Numbered from the stretch's first letter, positions 26,978 to 38,300 are shown. The stretch is DNA of 64,000 bases from Pedobacter duraquae (GCF_004362245.1 NZ_SNWM01000002.1:682001-746000), one strand, 5' to 3'. The notes: generated by a model from the letters alone, not told the origin. A program made the numbers and translations.

Positions 26978-27001
26978 TACTCTATACTTACAAAACCAAA
27001 T

Positions 27002-28144
27002 ATGACCAGGGAAGACTATATTTTACTGTACGAAAAATACAGATCCGGAGACTGCAATTTACAGGAGATCAGATTACTGGAAAATTACAAAGACGATTTC
27101 TCTTTAACGAACGTTGTATGGGACTCCACTTTGGGAGATCACGAAGAAATTACCGCGCGCATTCATGCAAAGCTGACGAATAGCATTACTCATCAAAAAA
27201 CAAGAAAACTGAGTTGGTTTAACTTCCCTGCTGCCGCCGCTGCTATAGCGTTGATCACACTCAGTGCTGCGCTTTATTTCTACACACAAAAGGAGCCAAA
27301 AGAAACACCGAAAGTAAATTACGCAAATACAATCAAGCCGGGGAGCAACAAAGCTATCCTGACACTCGACGACGGCTCGAACATCACCCTCAATAATTCT
27401 GAAAACAGCATATTAGCTAATGAAGGTACGGCGATCATTAAAAATGAGGTTGGTGGTAAACTTGTTTATCAGACATCGGGCTCACCTGCTCAAAAGGACC
27501 GATTCAACACCATTACCATACCCCGCGGAGGGCAGTATCAATTGCAGTTACCCGACGGCACACAGGTATGGCTAAACGCCGAATCATCGTTACGTTTTCC
27601 TGTTGCATTTAATGGGGCCGACCGCAAGGTTGAACTTAAAGGTGAAGCCTATTTTGAAGTTGCAAAAAATAAAGCGAAACCCTTTCGCGTGATTAGCAAT
27701 GGCACAGAAACAGAAGTGCTGGGCACCCATTTCAACATCAATGCCTATGATCAGCAATCCACCACAACACTTGTTGAAGGATCTGTCAGATTAAAAAAAG
27801 AAGGTAAATCAGCTATTTTAAAACCTGGTGAATACGGGACAATAGATGGTACCAGTAATTTCAGTATCGCCAAGGCGGATCTCGAGGCTACCGTTGCCTG
27901 GAAAAATGGCATGTTCATCTTCCATGATGAAAACATCAGATCAATCATGGCTAAGGTAAGTCGCTGGTACGATGTTGACGTTAGCTATACCGGAAACACA
28001 GCCAACAAAGACTTTTATGGAAAAACATCACGATATAAAAATGTAGATGAGCTCCTCAAGAATATGGAATTAACAGGAACAGTACACTTTAAGATTGAAC
28101 CTGGTGCAACTGAGAAAGGAAGGAGGATCGTTGTAATGCCTTAA
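27002..28144 (+). CDS. FecR-family anti-sigma factor
   Basis: The protein has a cytoplasmic N-terminus of about 80 residues, one membrane helix (FPAAAAAIALITLSAALYFY), the FecR domain (IPRGGQYQLQLPDGTQVWLNAESSLRFP... GEAYFEVAKN) and the C-terminal DUF4974/secretin-like domain (FIFHDENIRSIMAKVSRWYDVDVSY). It holds the ECF sigma factor inactive until the SusC/STN receptor signals. The ATG at 27002 (MTREDYILLYEKY) is chosen over one 48 bases upstream. The gene heads the glycan-utilisation operon. Confidence 0.93.
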   Translation: MTREDYILLYEKYRSGDCNLQEIRLLENYKDDFSLTNVVWDSTLGDHEEITARIHAKLTNSITHQKTRKLSWFNFPAAAAAIALITLSAALYFYTQKEPKETPKVNYANTIKPGSNKAILTLDDGSNITLNNSENSILANEGTAIIKNEVGGKLVYQTSGSPAQKDRFNTITIPRGGQYQLQLPDGTQVWLNAESSLRFPVAFNGADRKVELKGEAYFEVAKNKAKPFRVISNGTETEVLGTHFNINAYDQQSTTTLVEGSVRLKKEGKSAILKPGEYGTIDGTSNFSIAKADLEATVAWKNGMFIFHDENIRSIMAKVSRWYDVDVSYTGNTANKDFYGKTSRYKNVDELLKNMELTGTVHFKIEPGATEKGRRIVVMP

Positions 28145-28182
28145 CCTGTACTTCATAACAGAATAAATTACCAAAAAAAAGC

Positions 28183-28207
28183 CCCCTGGTGGTTACGACA
28201 CCAAGGG
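28183..28207 (+). other. imperfect hairpin between fecR and susC
   Basis: Arms CCCCTGGTG and CACCAAGGG pair with one mismatch over a 7-base loop; an A-run precedes it and no T-run follows. It may stabilise or separate the abundant susC message from fecR. Confidence 0.45.
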
Positions 28208-28259
28208 ACAATAGATTGGTAAACAATGAATCGAAAACCACTTATAAACCAATAATCAA

Positions 28260-31200
28260 ATGTATAAATTTTACGCTGCATTTCCCTGCAGGTCAAAGCC
28301 GCGTCGCGTGCTGTCAAAACTTTTGCTTACTATGAAACTGATTTGTTTGCTGTTGATTACTACTATTATGCAGGTTTCTGCAGCAGGGTATGCCCAAATG
28401 GTAAATCTCAAAAAAGACAAGGCTTCCATGAAGGAAGTTATAAATGATATCCAACGACAAACAGGCTATAGCTTTATTGTTAGTTCCGAACTGCTTAAAC
28501 TCGCCAAGCCTGTTACCGTTAACTTAACAAACACACCTTTTGAAACTGCACTGGACAAATGCTTTTCCAGTCAGCCTTTAGACTACGTGATCAATGAAAA
28601 AACGATTGTCATCACAAAAAGGATGAATCTTCCAGTTGTTGCACAACAGGAGACTACTGTGAGTGGCAAAGTTACTGATGAAAAAGGCATCCCTATTGCC
28701 GGTGTTAATGTTATAATTAAAGGCAAAGCTGGAGGTACCTCTTCAGATGCCGATGGTAACTATAAAATCAATGGAGTAACTCCAGGGAGCATGTTGGTCT
28801 TTACACAGATCGGCATGGATTCCCAGCAGATTATCATTACCAATCAAACTACGCTAAATGTTATTTTAAAAGAAGCTCCGATGGGCTTAAATGAAGTTGT
28901 CGTGGTGGGTTACGGAACTCAAACGAGAAAAGATATTACTGGAGCAATTACCTCAGTTAAAAACCAGGATCTGCACGAAAGACCAGTGAATAACATTAGT
29001 CAGGCTTTGCAAGGTAAAGCTGCAGGAGTATACGTTTCCACTAATGTAGGTGCAGGAAATGGTAATGAACCGGGTGCAGGCGTTAAGATTTTTATCAGAG
29101 GTAATAGATCAATTCAAGCTTCTAACGAGCCCCTCTATGTAATTGACGGCATACCCATTAATGGTGGTTTAAACGACATAAACCCAGATGACATTATATC
29201 TATTGACATATTAAAGGATGCATCTTCTACGGCTCTATATGGTTCCCGTGGATCCAACGGTGTTGTGATTGTAACTACCAGACGTGGTAAAACCGGTCCG
29301 GCGCAGGTCAATTATAATGCTTATGCTTCTATTGGTGCAATTGCCCGTTACATCGATGTAATGGATGGTAACCAGTTCGCAGAATATAAAAGAGAATCCC
29401 GGAGAGCCAACAATACTTATAATAATGCAGATCCCAATGCAGACAAAAACCTGTTCAATTCAATTGAACTCGCATCAATTGCTAATGGATCTTCTACAGA
29501 CTGGCAGAGACTGTTTCTTCAAAATCAAAAAAGACAAAACCATGAACTGAACATCAATGGTGGCACAGAAACAACCAGATATTCAATTTCTTTTGGTTAT
29601 AATGATGATAAGGGCTACAACCCCGCACAAAGTTTCAGCAGATATTCAACAAGAGTCAACTTAGACCAGGATCTTGGCAAGCGCTTTAAAGTCGGCGTGT
29701 CGCTACTGGCCTCTTACAGCAAAGCAAATAATGCTAACTCTTACTACAACACTTTAATTTCAAATCCTCTTGGTCAGGCTTATGATGCTTCGGGAAATCT
29801 GGTATTTCTCCCGTCAAATGATGCGCTACTTCCAAACCCACTCACAGACTTGGTAGACAAGGCGGTGATTAGCCGAAATACACGCATGCGTATCTTAGGT
29901 AGCTTCTATGGAGAGGCGAAGATTATAGATGGACTGACATTAAGAACAAACTTCGGCCCCGACCTAATTGAAAACAGAGCAGGATCATTCTTCAGCCCAA
30001 ATACAACCTATAGAAATCTCGCACAATCAACGGCCGCAAACAGTGAGGACTTTACGTTAATCTATACTTGGGAAAATATGCTGACCTACAAGAAGACTTT
30101 TGGTAAACATAGAGTTGATCTTACTGGTCTACAAAGTATCACTTCCAGGACGGTTGAAACTACGAGCGCTAATGCCATGGGTCTACCTTTAGAGTCATTC
30201 GAAAATTATAATATTGGTGCCGCAACTACCATCACAGGAATTGGTAGCAACTACAACAAATGGTCTATTCTTTCCTACATGGGAAGGGCAAACTACGCCT
30301 TTAATGATAAGTACCTTGTTACTTTTACGGCAAGAGCTGATGGTTCTTCCCGTTTTGGCAACAATAACAAGTGGGGATTCTTTCCTTCTGCAGCCTTGGG
30401 ATGGAATATCACGAATGAGGATTTCATGAAAAGCGTAACAGCCGTTAATAATCTAAAATTACGTCTAAGTTATGGTACTACTGGAAATACTGGGATTAAC
30501 GCCTACCAGACACAAGGTTTATTGAATCGGACCGTCTATGATTTTGGTGGTACTGATGCATTTGGTTACCGCCCAGGCTCCATTAGAAATGATGACCTGA
30601 AATGGGAATCGACTACAGCTCTCAATGTCGGTCTAGACTACGGGATTCTCGATAATCGCATTACCGGTTCTATCGAGGTCTATACCTCAAAAACTAAAGA
30701 TTTGCTACTATTCAAAGTCCTTCCTGCAACGGGTGGGTTTGACCAGGTTCTTCAAAATATAGGTACAACTAAAAACCGAGGATTGGAATTTGGTATTTCT
30801 ACGCTCAATATCAAACCTGCTGCAGAAAATGGATTCTCTTGGAACACAGATCTCAATTTTGCTATCAGCAAAGAAGAGATTGTTGAACTATCTCAGGGTA
30901 AAATCGATGACGTTGGAAATAATCGTTTCATAGGATCTCCAATAAATGTATTCTACGATTATAAAAAAATTGGGATCTGGCAACTTGGCGAGGAAGCAGA
31001 AGCAGCAAAATACAGTTCATCTGTAGGACAAGTTAAAATTCAGGACACCAATGGTAACGGAAGAATCGACGGTGCAGATCGCGTTATTTTAGGTCAGGAT
31101 CTTCCTAATTTCACCGGCGGTATGACCAACAGATTTGGTTACAAAGGATTCAGCTTATCAGTGCTTGTCCTTGCCAATTTCGGAAATACTTTTGTAAACC

Positions 31201-31568
31201 CGCTTTATTCAGGCAACACCATGGCTTTAGCAGGACGGTACAACAATATCAACGTAAACTACTGGACTAAAACAAACCCGACAAACGATTTCCCGCAACC
31301 TAACGTAGCGAACTCGACACCGACATTTGCCAATGCACTGCGCTATTTTGATGGCTCCTTTGTGAAGATTAAGAACATTAATCTAGGATATCAGTTTTCC
31401 CCAAACATTTCTAAAAAAATAGCTGCAAAATCATTAAGGATTTACGGCAGTGTTTCCGATCCATTTACACTCGCTCCTTACCTATCAGACTTCAATGGTA
31501 CAGATCCTGAGATTCCTGGAAGACCTGCCATCGTAACCTACACCCTCGGTCTAAATGTTACTTTTTAA
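28260..31568 (+). CDS. SusC/RagA-family TonB-dependent transporter with N-terminal STN signalling domain
   Basis: The 1102-residue protein has, in order, an extended signal peptide ending near VSAAGYAQ, an STN domain (about 50-125), a carboxypeptidase-like beta-sandwich (VSGKVTDEKGIPIAGVNV), the LNEVVVVGYG TonB-box region, a plug (ALQGKAAGVYV, YVIDGIPINGG, ILKDASSTALYGSRGSNGVVIVTT) and a 22-strand barrel ending TLGLNVTF. It imports glycan fragments together with SusD. The STN domain fits control by the FecR/ECF pair upstream. Confidence 0.96.
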   Translation: MYKFYAAFPCRSKPRRVLSKLLLTMKLICLLLITTIMQVSAAGYAQMVNLKKDKASMKEVINDIQRQTGYSFIVSSELLKLAKPVTVNLTNTPFETALDKCFSSQPLDYVINEKTIVITKRMNLPVVAQQETTVSGKVTDEKGIPIAGVNVIIKGKAGGTSSDADGNYKINGVTPGSMLVFTQIGMDSQQIIITNQTTLNVILKEAPMGLNEVVVVGYGTQTRKDITGAITSVKNQDLHERPVNNISQALQGKAAGVYVSTNVGAGNGNEPGAGVKIFIRGNRSIQASNEPLYVIDGIPINGGLNDINPDDIISIDILKDASSTALYGSRGSNGVVIVTTRRGKTGPAQVNYNAYASIGAIARYIDVMDGNQFAEYKRESRRANNTYNNADPNADKNLFNSIELASIANGSSTDWQRLFLQNQKRQNHELNINGGTETTRYSISFGYNDDKGYNPAQSFSRYSTRVNLDQDLGKRFKVGVSLLASYSKANNANSYYNTLISNPLGQAYDASGNLVFLPSNDALLPNPLTDLVDKAVISRNTRMRILGSFYGEAKIIDGLTLRTNFGPDLIENRAGSFFSPNTTYRNLAQSTAANSEDFTLIYTWENMLTYKKTFGKHRVDLTGLQSITSRTVETTSANAMGLPLESFENYNIGAATTITGIGSNYNKWSILSYMGRANYAFNDKYLVTFTARADGSSRFGNNNKWGFFPSAALGWNITNEDFMKSVTAVNNLKLRLSYGTTGNTGINAYQTQGLLNRTVYDFGGTDAFGYRPGSIRNDDLKWESTTALNVGLDYGILDNRITGSIEVYTSKTKDLLLFKVLPATGGFDQVLQNIGTTKNRGLEFGISTLNIKPAAENGFSWNTDLNFAISKEEIVELSQGKIDDVGNNRFIGSPINVFYDYKKIGIWQLGEEAEAAKYSSSVGQVKIQDTNGNGRIDGADRVILGQDLPNFTGGMTNRFGYKGFSLSVLVLANFGNTFVNPLYSGNTMALAGRYNNINVNYWTKTNPTNDFPQPNVANSTPTFANALRYFDGSFVKIKNINLGYQFSPNISKKIAAKSLRIYGSVSDPFTLAPYLSDFNGTDPEIPGRPAIVTYTLGLNVTF

Positions 31569-31578
31569 TCAATCAACC

Positions 31579-33222
31579 ATGAAAAGAATTTATTTCACCA
31601 TATTAATATCAACCATTGTGTTGCTAGGCGCTTGTAAAAAAGAACTGGTTGAAGACAGCCGTTCTGAAGTAACAGATAACTACATCAGCACACCCGATGG
31701 TATTCAGGCAGCCGTTAATGCTGCTTATAGTTTACAGAGAGCGTATTGGGGTACTGAGCTTGGCGCTAATCTTAGCGTTACAGGCACGGATGAATACACC
31801 GCCGGATCTGATGCCGACAGAGATTTCAATGCCTATAATGCAAATCTGAACCCTGTAAAGGGAAACTTTACAACAGCATGGACCAATTTCTATCAAGGTA
31901 TCAATGCCTGTAATGCAGTCATCAACAGGGCGCCCGATGTGACTATGGATGCAACGTTAAAAACAACGCGTGTTGCCGAAGCCCGATTTTTACGAGCGCA
32001 GTTTTATTTCATGCTTGTGCAAATGTGGGGTCCTGTACATATCACTTTAACGGAAACCAAAGGCGCAGTAACAACCGCAAAACGCTCGCCCGTTGCTGAG
32101 GTTTATAAAGTTATCACCGACGATCTGGATTATGCGATCACTAACCTGCCTACAACAACAGCAAACTATGGCAGGGCCATCAAACCTGCAGCGCAGCATT
32201 TAGCAGCTAAAGTATACTTAACAAAGGCTGGTATCACAAACGACCAGGCAGATTATACCAAAGCAGCAGATCTGGCAAAAGCAGTAATTACAGGATACAG
32301 TTATAAATTATTAGACAACTTTGCTGATATATTTGCGCAAGGTGCCGGAGAAAGAAATACAGAGACCATTTATTCCGTGCAATACAGCAACAACCTGCTA
32401 ACGAACGGTGATGGAAATACCTTGCACTTATATTTCATCTTCAACTATGACTTGCAACCGGGCATGCAACGCGACCTTGCAGGTGGCAGGCCTTACAAAA
32501 GATATAAACCAACGGCTTTTACTTTAAACACTTTATATAACCACCAAACGGATGGTCGTTTCGATGCCACTTTTAAACGCACTTATTTCTGTAACAAAGC
32601 AGGAACTTACACCATCAACGGCCACGCAGTAAACATGAAACTCGGCGATACCGCGGTGTTCTTCCCAGATGTTGAGCTTACTGCAGCACAGATTGCCACC
32701 AAAAACTATTCCGTATACCCGCCAAGTAAAGTAACTGAAGCCTTATATCCAACCTTAACAAAATACCTGGATCCAACCCGTACAGACGCCAATGCCACTT
32801 CCGGTGCACGCGATTTCATCCTCTACCGCCTGGGAGAAACCTATCTCATCGCTGCCGAAGCATTGCTGATGAGTGGAAAACCTGATGAAGCGCTCACCTA
32901 TATCAATACGTTAAGAAGAAGAGCGGCAAAAAAAGGTATCACAGATGCAGCTACAGCATTGAACAAAACGGCTATGGAAGTGACTAGCGCGCAGCTTAAT
33001 CTGGATTTTATCCTTGATGAACGTGCCCGCGAACTTAATGGAGAGCATCAACGCTGGTTTGACCTGGTACGCACCAAACAGCTGGTTAACCGTGTAAAAT
33101 TGTATAACTCATTGGGTGCACCAAATGTTAAAGACATCCATATGCTTCGTCCGATTCCACAAACGCAGATCGACAGAACAGATGGCGGCGCCTCAGCATT
33201 TCCGCAAAATCCAGGTTACTAA
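31579..33222 (+). CDS. SusD/RagB-family glycan-binding outer-membrane lipoprotein
   Basis: A lipoprotein signal (VLLGACKKE, Cys15) is followed by the helical SusD N-terminal domain (AEARFLRAQFYFMLVQMWGPV), TPR-like helices and the C-terminal SusD block (RLGETYLIAAEALLMSGKPDEALTYINTLRRRA, DERARELNGEHQRWFDLVRTKQL). About 547 residues. It forms the lid over the SusC barrel and binds the glycan. The gene follows susC within 11 bases; the ATG at 31579 is fixed by the lipoprotein signal. Confidence 0.96.
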   Translation: MKRIYFTILISTIVLLGACKKELVEDSRSEVTDNYISTPDGIQAAVNAAYSLQRAYWGTELGANLSVTGTDEYTAGSDADRDFNAYNANLNPVKGNFTTAWTNFYQGINACNAVINRAPDVTMDATLKTTRVAEARFLRAQFYFMLVQMWGPVHITLTETKGAVTTAKRSPVAEVYKVITDDLDYAITNLPTTTANYGRAIKPAAQHLAAKVYLTKAGITNDQADYTKAADLAKAVITGYSYKLLDNFADIFAQGAGERNTETIYSVQYSNNLLTNGDGNTLHLYFIFNYDLQPGMQRDLAGGRPYKRYKPTAFTLNTLYNHQTDGRFDATFKRTYFCNKAGTYTINGHAVNMKLGDTAVFFPDVELTAAQIATKNYSVYPPSKVTEALYPTLTKYLDPTRTDANATSGARDFILYRLGETYLIAAEALLMSGKPDEALTYINTLRRRAAKKGITDAATALNKTAMEVTSAQLNLDFILDERARELNGEHQRWFDLVRTKQLVNRVKLYNSLGAPNVKDIHMLRPIPQTQIDRTDGGASAFPQNPGY

Positions 33223-33231
33223 CACAACAAG

Positions 33232-35325
33232 ATGAAAAAATATGGCATAATCGTGCTCCTGTTCCTAACGGGACAGGCAGCACTTTGCATCCCTAAACCA
33301 GAGTTCGCCTTCAGCGGATCATCACAGATTTATATCCATCCTGTTCTGCAAGAGGATGCCGCAGTACAGGATGCTTTGCAGGATCTCAAAACAGCTGTTA
33401 GTCAAAGAAGTCGACAAACACCGGCAATCAAGTCATTGCTCAGTGGCACTACTTTTTCAGCAAACGCAGTGCTTATCGATACCGCAAACTGGACTGTACC
33501 AAACCAAACAGAAACATACCTGCTGGAAAAGCAAATCAGGAATGGAAAAAACGTTTTGCTCGTTAAAGCCGGCAGCCTGCGCGCCGTTTGTTACGCCATT
33601 TACTATATCACTGAACAATTCAAACTGGGCGAAAAAACTTTAATTAAAGGATCCAAACTGTTAAAAACCCCTGATTTTAAATTCAGGATGATCACCCAGC
33701 CATTTGAAGTTACGGGATTTGCAGCAGTGGCTTCTACTGCAAAACCCATTATCCGTGAGCGTCAATTTGATCCTATGCGTCCCTTTGACGGTGCAGGTTA
33801 TGCACCTATGGATGAGGCGCGCAATATTCTGCGCTCCGGCATGAATACCTTATATATAGGCAGCTACAGCTTTGCCAGCACTTATGCTGGCCTTTCCGAC
33901 TCGATCTTCCCGCCTAACACAGCGGGAAGAACATGGGTCGAAGCACGCCGCACAAAATTCAGGGAACTTATCGCCGCCGCCGAGAAATACCACCTGCAGG
34001 TTTGTGTAAACAGCGATATATTTGCATATCCCAAAACTGTACAGCACAAGGATCGTTACAAAGCACTCAACGCCTCACTGAATGAGATCCTTACCGATTT
34101 CCCGGAAATAGATGTCGTAATAGGCCGCTTCGGCGAGAACTATTCCTACTTCAATCCTTATTTTACAGGTAAAGGACCTGCTTCAGAAACAGAACTTGCA
34201 GCAGTGATAGATTCTATTCAGGCTATCGTAGTCAAAAAGTACCACAAAACGTTCATTCCCAGAACCTGGTCGCTAGGCAATGATGCCTGGCATGCAGATC
34301 CCGCCTTATACACAAAAATCACAGCAGAAATCAAGGCTGATACCGGCACCATATTTTCTGTTAAAAATACGCAGACTGATTTCTGGAGGTACAATAAGTT
34401 CAACCCAACGCTCGGCAAGGGCACCAAAAAACAAGCTATAGAATACCTGGCTCAGGACGGCTACCACTTTAAGTCGTCCATCCCGAACTATGAAGTTATA
34501 CGTATGGCTCGTGGAAGTAAGGAAATTGATAAAGGCCCCGCCGGCATGAAAGCTGCCAAGGCAATGGGAATAGAATATACCTGGGGCTGGCTCAGTGCCG
34601 ACGGCTGGTGTGGCCCCTACCTCAAACGCGAAGAATGGCTTATGGCGAATATCTTCGGCTATACCCACCTGATGTGGGATAGCAAGGAAACACCCGAATC
34701 ACTCGCGGCAAAATGGGCATCACTTGCTTTCAATGTACCAATAAAATCAAAAGCTGCAACCACTATTACCGGGATCCTGATGGAATCTGAAGACATGATT
34801 CTTAAGGCATGTTACTTTAACGGTTACAGTGCTACACATGACGGCTGGCTTCCGGCACTCAACTGGGAACGAGATGATGTACTCGGCGGCGGAACAAAGT
34901 CGCATAAAAACCTGGATTGCCAGTTTTCTTTTGGCCCTGGAACGATCAAAGCATTATTCAGTAAAGCGACATTCGCTCAGGATTGCGCAGACAAAAAGCA
35001 GGCATGGGAACTCGCAAAAAAAATGCTGCGTGATTACGACCTGATTAAAGCTACCCTTCCCGATCAGAAACAAGCAACAGAAGTACGCAGTACCCTGGTA
35101 TCTGCCGAATATCTGACAGGTGTGATTTACCACTATATCAGCGGGATGTTCAGTTATTATAATGGCGACAACGCCGCAGCAAAAAAACACCTGCTGGAAT
35201 GGAGAACAACCTGGAAAACATACAACGAAAAAGTTTCGGCCCTACCCGGTGCTCCTACACCAATGGTGAACGGCGGCATGGTAGAAACGAGTGAAGAAAC
35301 ATTAAAAGAATTAGCTAATCAATAA
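33232..35325 (+). CDS. secreted GH67/GH20-like putative glycoside hydrolase, family unassigned
   Basis: A signal peptide (KKYGIIVLLFLTGQAALC) leads to an N-terminal alpha/beta domain of the kind found in GH67 and GH20 enzymes (VKAGSLRAVCYAIYYITEQFKLG, about 112-134). A barrel-like domain of about 300 residues follows, with GRFGENYSYFNPYF, RTWSLGNDAWHADP and EYTWGWLSADGWCGPYLKREEW, then a helical C-terminal part. The order suggests an alpha-glucuronidase-like hydrolase, but catalytic residues cannot be named safely. It lies between susD and the GH92 fusion with spacings of 9 and 3 bases, so it almost certainly acts on the same glycan. Confidence 0.6.
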   Translation: MKKYGIIVLLFLTGQAALCIPKPEFAFSGSSQIYIHPVLQEDAAVQDALQDLKTAVSQRSRQTPAIKSLLSGTTFSANAVLIDTANWTVPNQTETYLLEKQIRNGKNVLLVKAGSLRAVCYAIYYITEQFKLGEKTLIKGSKLLKTPDFKFRMITQPFEVTGFAAVASTAKPIIRERQFDPMRPFDGAGYAPMDEARNILRSGMNTLYIGSYSFASTYAGLSDSIFPPNTAGRTWVEARRTKFRELIAAAEKYHLQVCVNSDIFAYPKTVQHKDRYKALNASLNEILTDFPEIDVVIGRFGENYSYFNPYFTGKGPASETELAAVIDSIQAIVVKKYHKTFIPRTWSLGNDAWHADPALYTKITAEIKADTGTIFSVKNTQTDFWRYNKFNPTLGKGTKKQAIEYLAQDGYHFKSSIPNYEVIRMARGSKEIDKGPAGMKAAKAMGIEYTWGWLSADGWCGPYLKREEWLMANIFGYTHLMWDSKETPESLAAKWASLAFNVPIKSKAATTITGILMESEDMILKACYFNGYSATHDGWLPALNWERDDVLGGGTKSHKNLDCQFSFGPGTIKALFSKATFAQDCADKKQAWELAKKMLRDYDLIKATLPDQKQATEVRSTLVSAEYLTGVIYHYISGMFSYYNGDNAAAKKHLLEWRTTWKTYNEKVSALPGAPTPMVNGGMVETSEETLKELANQ

Positions 35326-35328
35326 GAT

Positions 35329-38300
35329 ATGAAAAGAAGAAAAATCTATACCATCATGGTCATGCTTACGATCATAGTGGGTTGGCAGAATATCAGCTTT
35401 GCACAGGGAAACCTGAAATATGTTAATCCATTTATCGGCACTGAAGCTACAGGACACACCTATCCCGGCGCCACGGTGCCCTTCGGCATGGTGCAACTCA
35501 GTCCTGAGACAGGAAATTACAACTGGGCCTACTGCTCAGGTTATCGTTATACAGATAAGGAAATCCATGGTTTCTCTCATACCCACTTAAATGGAACTGG
35601 TGCTATGGATCTGGGTGATATTCTCATTTTCCCCTATCAGACACTGGCTGATAAGGGCTATAAAAGTGGATTCTCCAAGAGCAGTGAAAAAGCTTCTCCC
35701 GGCTTCTATGAGGTAACACTTAATGCCGACAATATTAAAGCCGAACTTACCGCAGCAGCGCATACCGGCGTGCATCGGTACACTTTTAATAAGTCAGGCT
35801 CCGCCTACCTGCTCGTTGATCTTCAACATGGCCTGGTCGACAAAGAAAAAGACCTCGCTGGCAGAGTATTGGAAAGTAAGGTGAATATTGAAAACAAAAC
35901 AACAATCACAGGCTACATCCGCTCAAAACGTTGGGTAGATAAAAAGATATTTTTTGTCCTTCAGACGACAAAATCGTTTACCACTGCAAGCTTTGCTGAT
36001 GGAGAACGGAAACGGCAGATCGTAATAAACTTTCCATCCACTAAAGGTGCTAGCATAGAGATGAAAATTGCCATTTCTTCGGTAAGCATTGAGGGAGCCA
36101 GAAAAAATCTAACAGAGACTACAGGCAAAAATTTTGATGCTGTACGTGCCGAGGCCGAAAAAACCTGGACTACCTACCTCAATAAAATGGCTATTGAGGG
36201 AAATGACGCACAAAAGCAGAATTTCTACACCAGTATGTACCACCTGGCTATACAACCCAATAACATCGCTGATATCGATGGTAAATACCGCGCTCAGGAC
36301 GACAAGATCTATACCTCACCCACTAAAACGTACTTCTCTACATTCTCACTTTGGGACACCTACCGCGCAGCGCATCCCATGTACACGATTTTAATGCCAG
36401 AACGGGCCGGGCAGATGGTTCAATCTATGATCGGACATTTTAATGCCGCTGGTACCCTGCCTGTGTGGACGCTGTTTGGCAAAGAAACCTGGACGATGAT
36501 CGGAAACCATGCCGTACCGGTTATTGCCGATGCAATGCTGAAGAACATTAAGGGATTTGACTATGAAAAAGCGTATCAGGCTGTTAAAACAACGCTGACT
36601 AACAACGGTAATCCAAAATACGACTGGTCGATCCTCAACAAGTATGGTTATCTGCCTGCCGACCTTGTAAAAATAGAATCTGTATCGAGAACGCTGGAAG
36701 CGGCATTTGACGACTGGTGTGCCGCACAAATGGCTAAAAAACTGAATAAAACATCCGATTACGGTTTCTTTATCAAGCGCGCAGGGGCTTATGCCAATGT
36801 ATTTGATCAAAAATCAGGATTGATGCGTGGCAAAAAATCTGACGGCAGCTGGGTGAATCCTTTTGATCCTTTAAAAATCTCACATGCCGAGTCAAGTGGT
36901 GGCGACTTTACTGAGGGAAATGCCTGGCAATATACCTGGCATGTTCAGCAGGACGTACCGGGATTGATTAGACTAATGGGTGGAGAAAAAGCATTTACCA
37001 ATAAACTGGACTCCTTATTCAACATGGATTCTAAAATAACCGGCGATGGCTCCACGCTTGACGTTACCGGACTGATCGGCCAATACGCACATGGCAACGA
37101 ACCGAGTCACCATATCACCTACTTGTACACATTAGCTGGCGAACCCTGGAAAACCCAGGAACTGATTCCTAAAATTCTGAAGGAACAGTACAAAAATGCA
37201 CCCGACGGACTGAGTGGGAATGATGATTGCGGACAGATGAGTGCCTGGTACTTATTCAGCACCCTAGGATTCTACCCTGTTAACCCGGCAGAAGGTAAAT
37301 ATGTATTTGGTGCTCCCGCCTTTAAAAAGGCCGTAATCAATCTGGAGGGTGGTAAAACCTTTACGGTCGAAGCCCCGGAGGTATCCACAAAAAATATTTA
37401 CGTTCAGAAAATTGAACTGAATGGCAAACCTTACTATGGCAATACCATTAATCATTCGGAGATCATGGCTGGCGGCAGACTTGTTTTCACTATGGGATCA
37501 AAACCCGCTGCTTTAATGCAGGTGGGATTAAAAAAAAAAGTTAACGACAAACTAGGTACCTGCACCCATTTTGCACAGGGCTGGAACTATGAAAACATCA
37601 TGCCTATGATCGCTGATGCCGGTCTCGGCTGGATCAGGGACGATTTGAACTGGAATGACGTAGAAAAGCAAAAAGGCGTCTACGTTATTCCTGCTCAAAC
37701 GTTGAAATGGATCAAAGCAGCACATGCACATAACTTAAAACTGATTCTCTTGCTTAATCGCGGTAATTCCTTATATAGTAATCCCTACGATCCCGAAGCC
37801 TATGCGCAGTTCTCGGCCGCCATGGCCAAGCAGCTCAAGGGCGATGTGGATGTCTTTGAAATGCAGAATGAACCTGCAAATTTTGGCTATACCAAATATT
37901 ACGGCGGACACTGGAACGGGATAGATGCTAGTGGCAAGCAGGAAGCATGGGTAACGAACTACGTGACACTGCTGAATAAAGCTGCAAAAGCCATCAAAGC
38001 CGTAGACCCGACAGTAAAAGTAATAGGTCTGGGCTCGGTGGCTCCGGTTAATTTCCGACAGTTGCAGGCAGGCATTGCTCCTGAGGTTGACGGCTTAACA
38101 GACCACCCCTATAGCTACAGAACGGTACCCGAAATCATTCCCTATAGCGGCTCTGCAGGAATCCTGAAAAGAGATGGAATTGCCACGGCAGACGATAAAG
38201 GAACCTTTAGTTCTCAGATAGAAATGTACCGGGCGCAGTCTGCGAAATATAACGGCCCTAAGGAAATCTGGCTTACAGAATTCGGGTACTCTGTTTTTCA

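Noticed and set aside
36391-36810. Minus-strand frame of 139 codons inside the GH92 domain
   Set aside because: Antisense shadow of conserved GH92 sequence.
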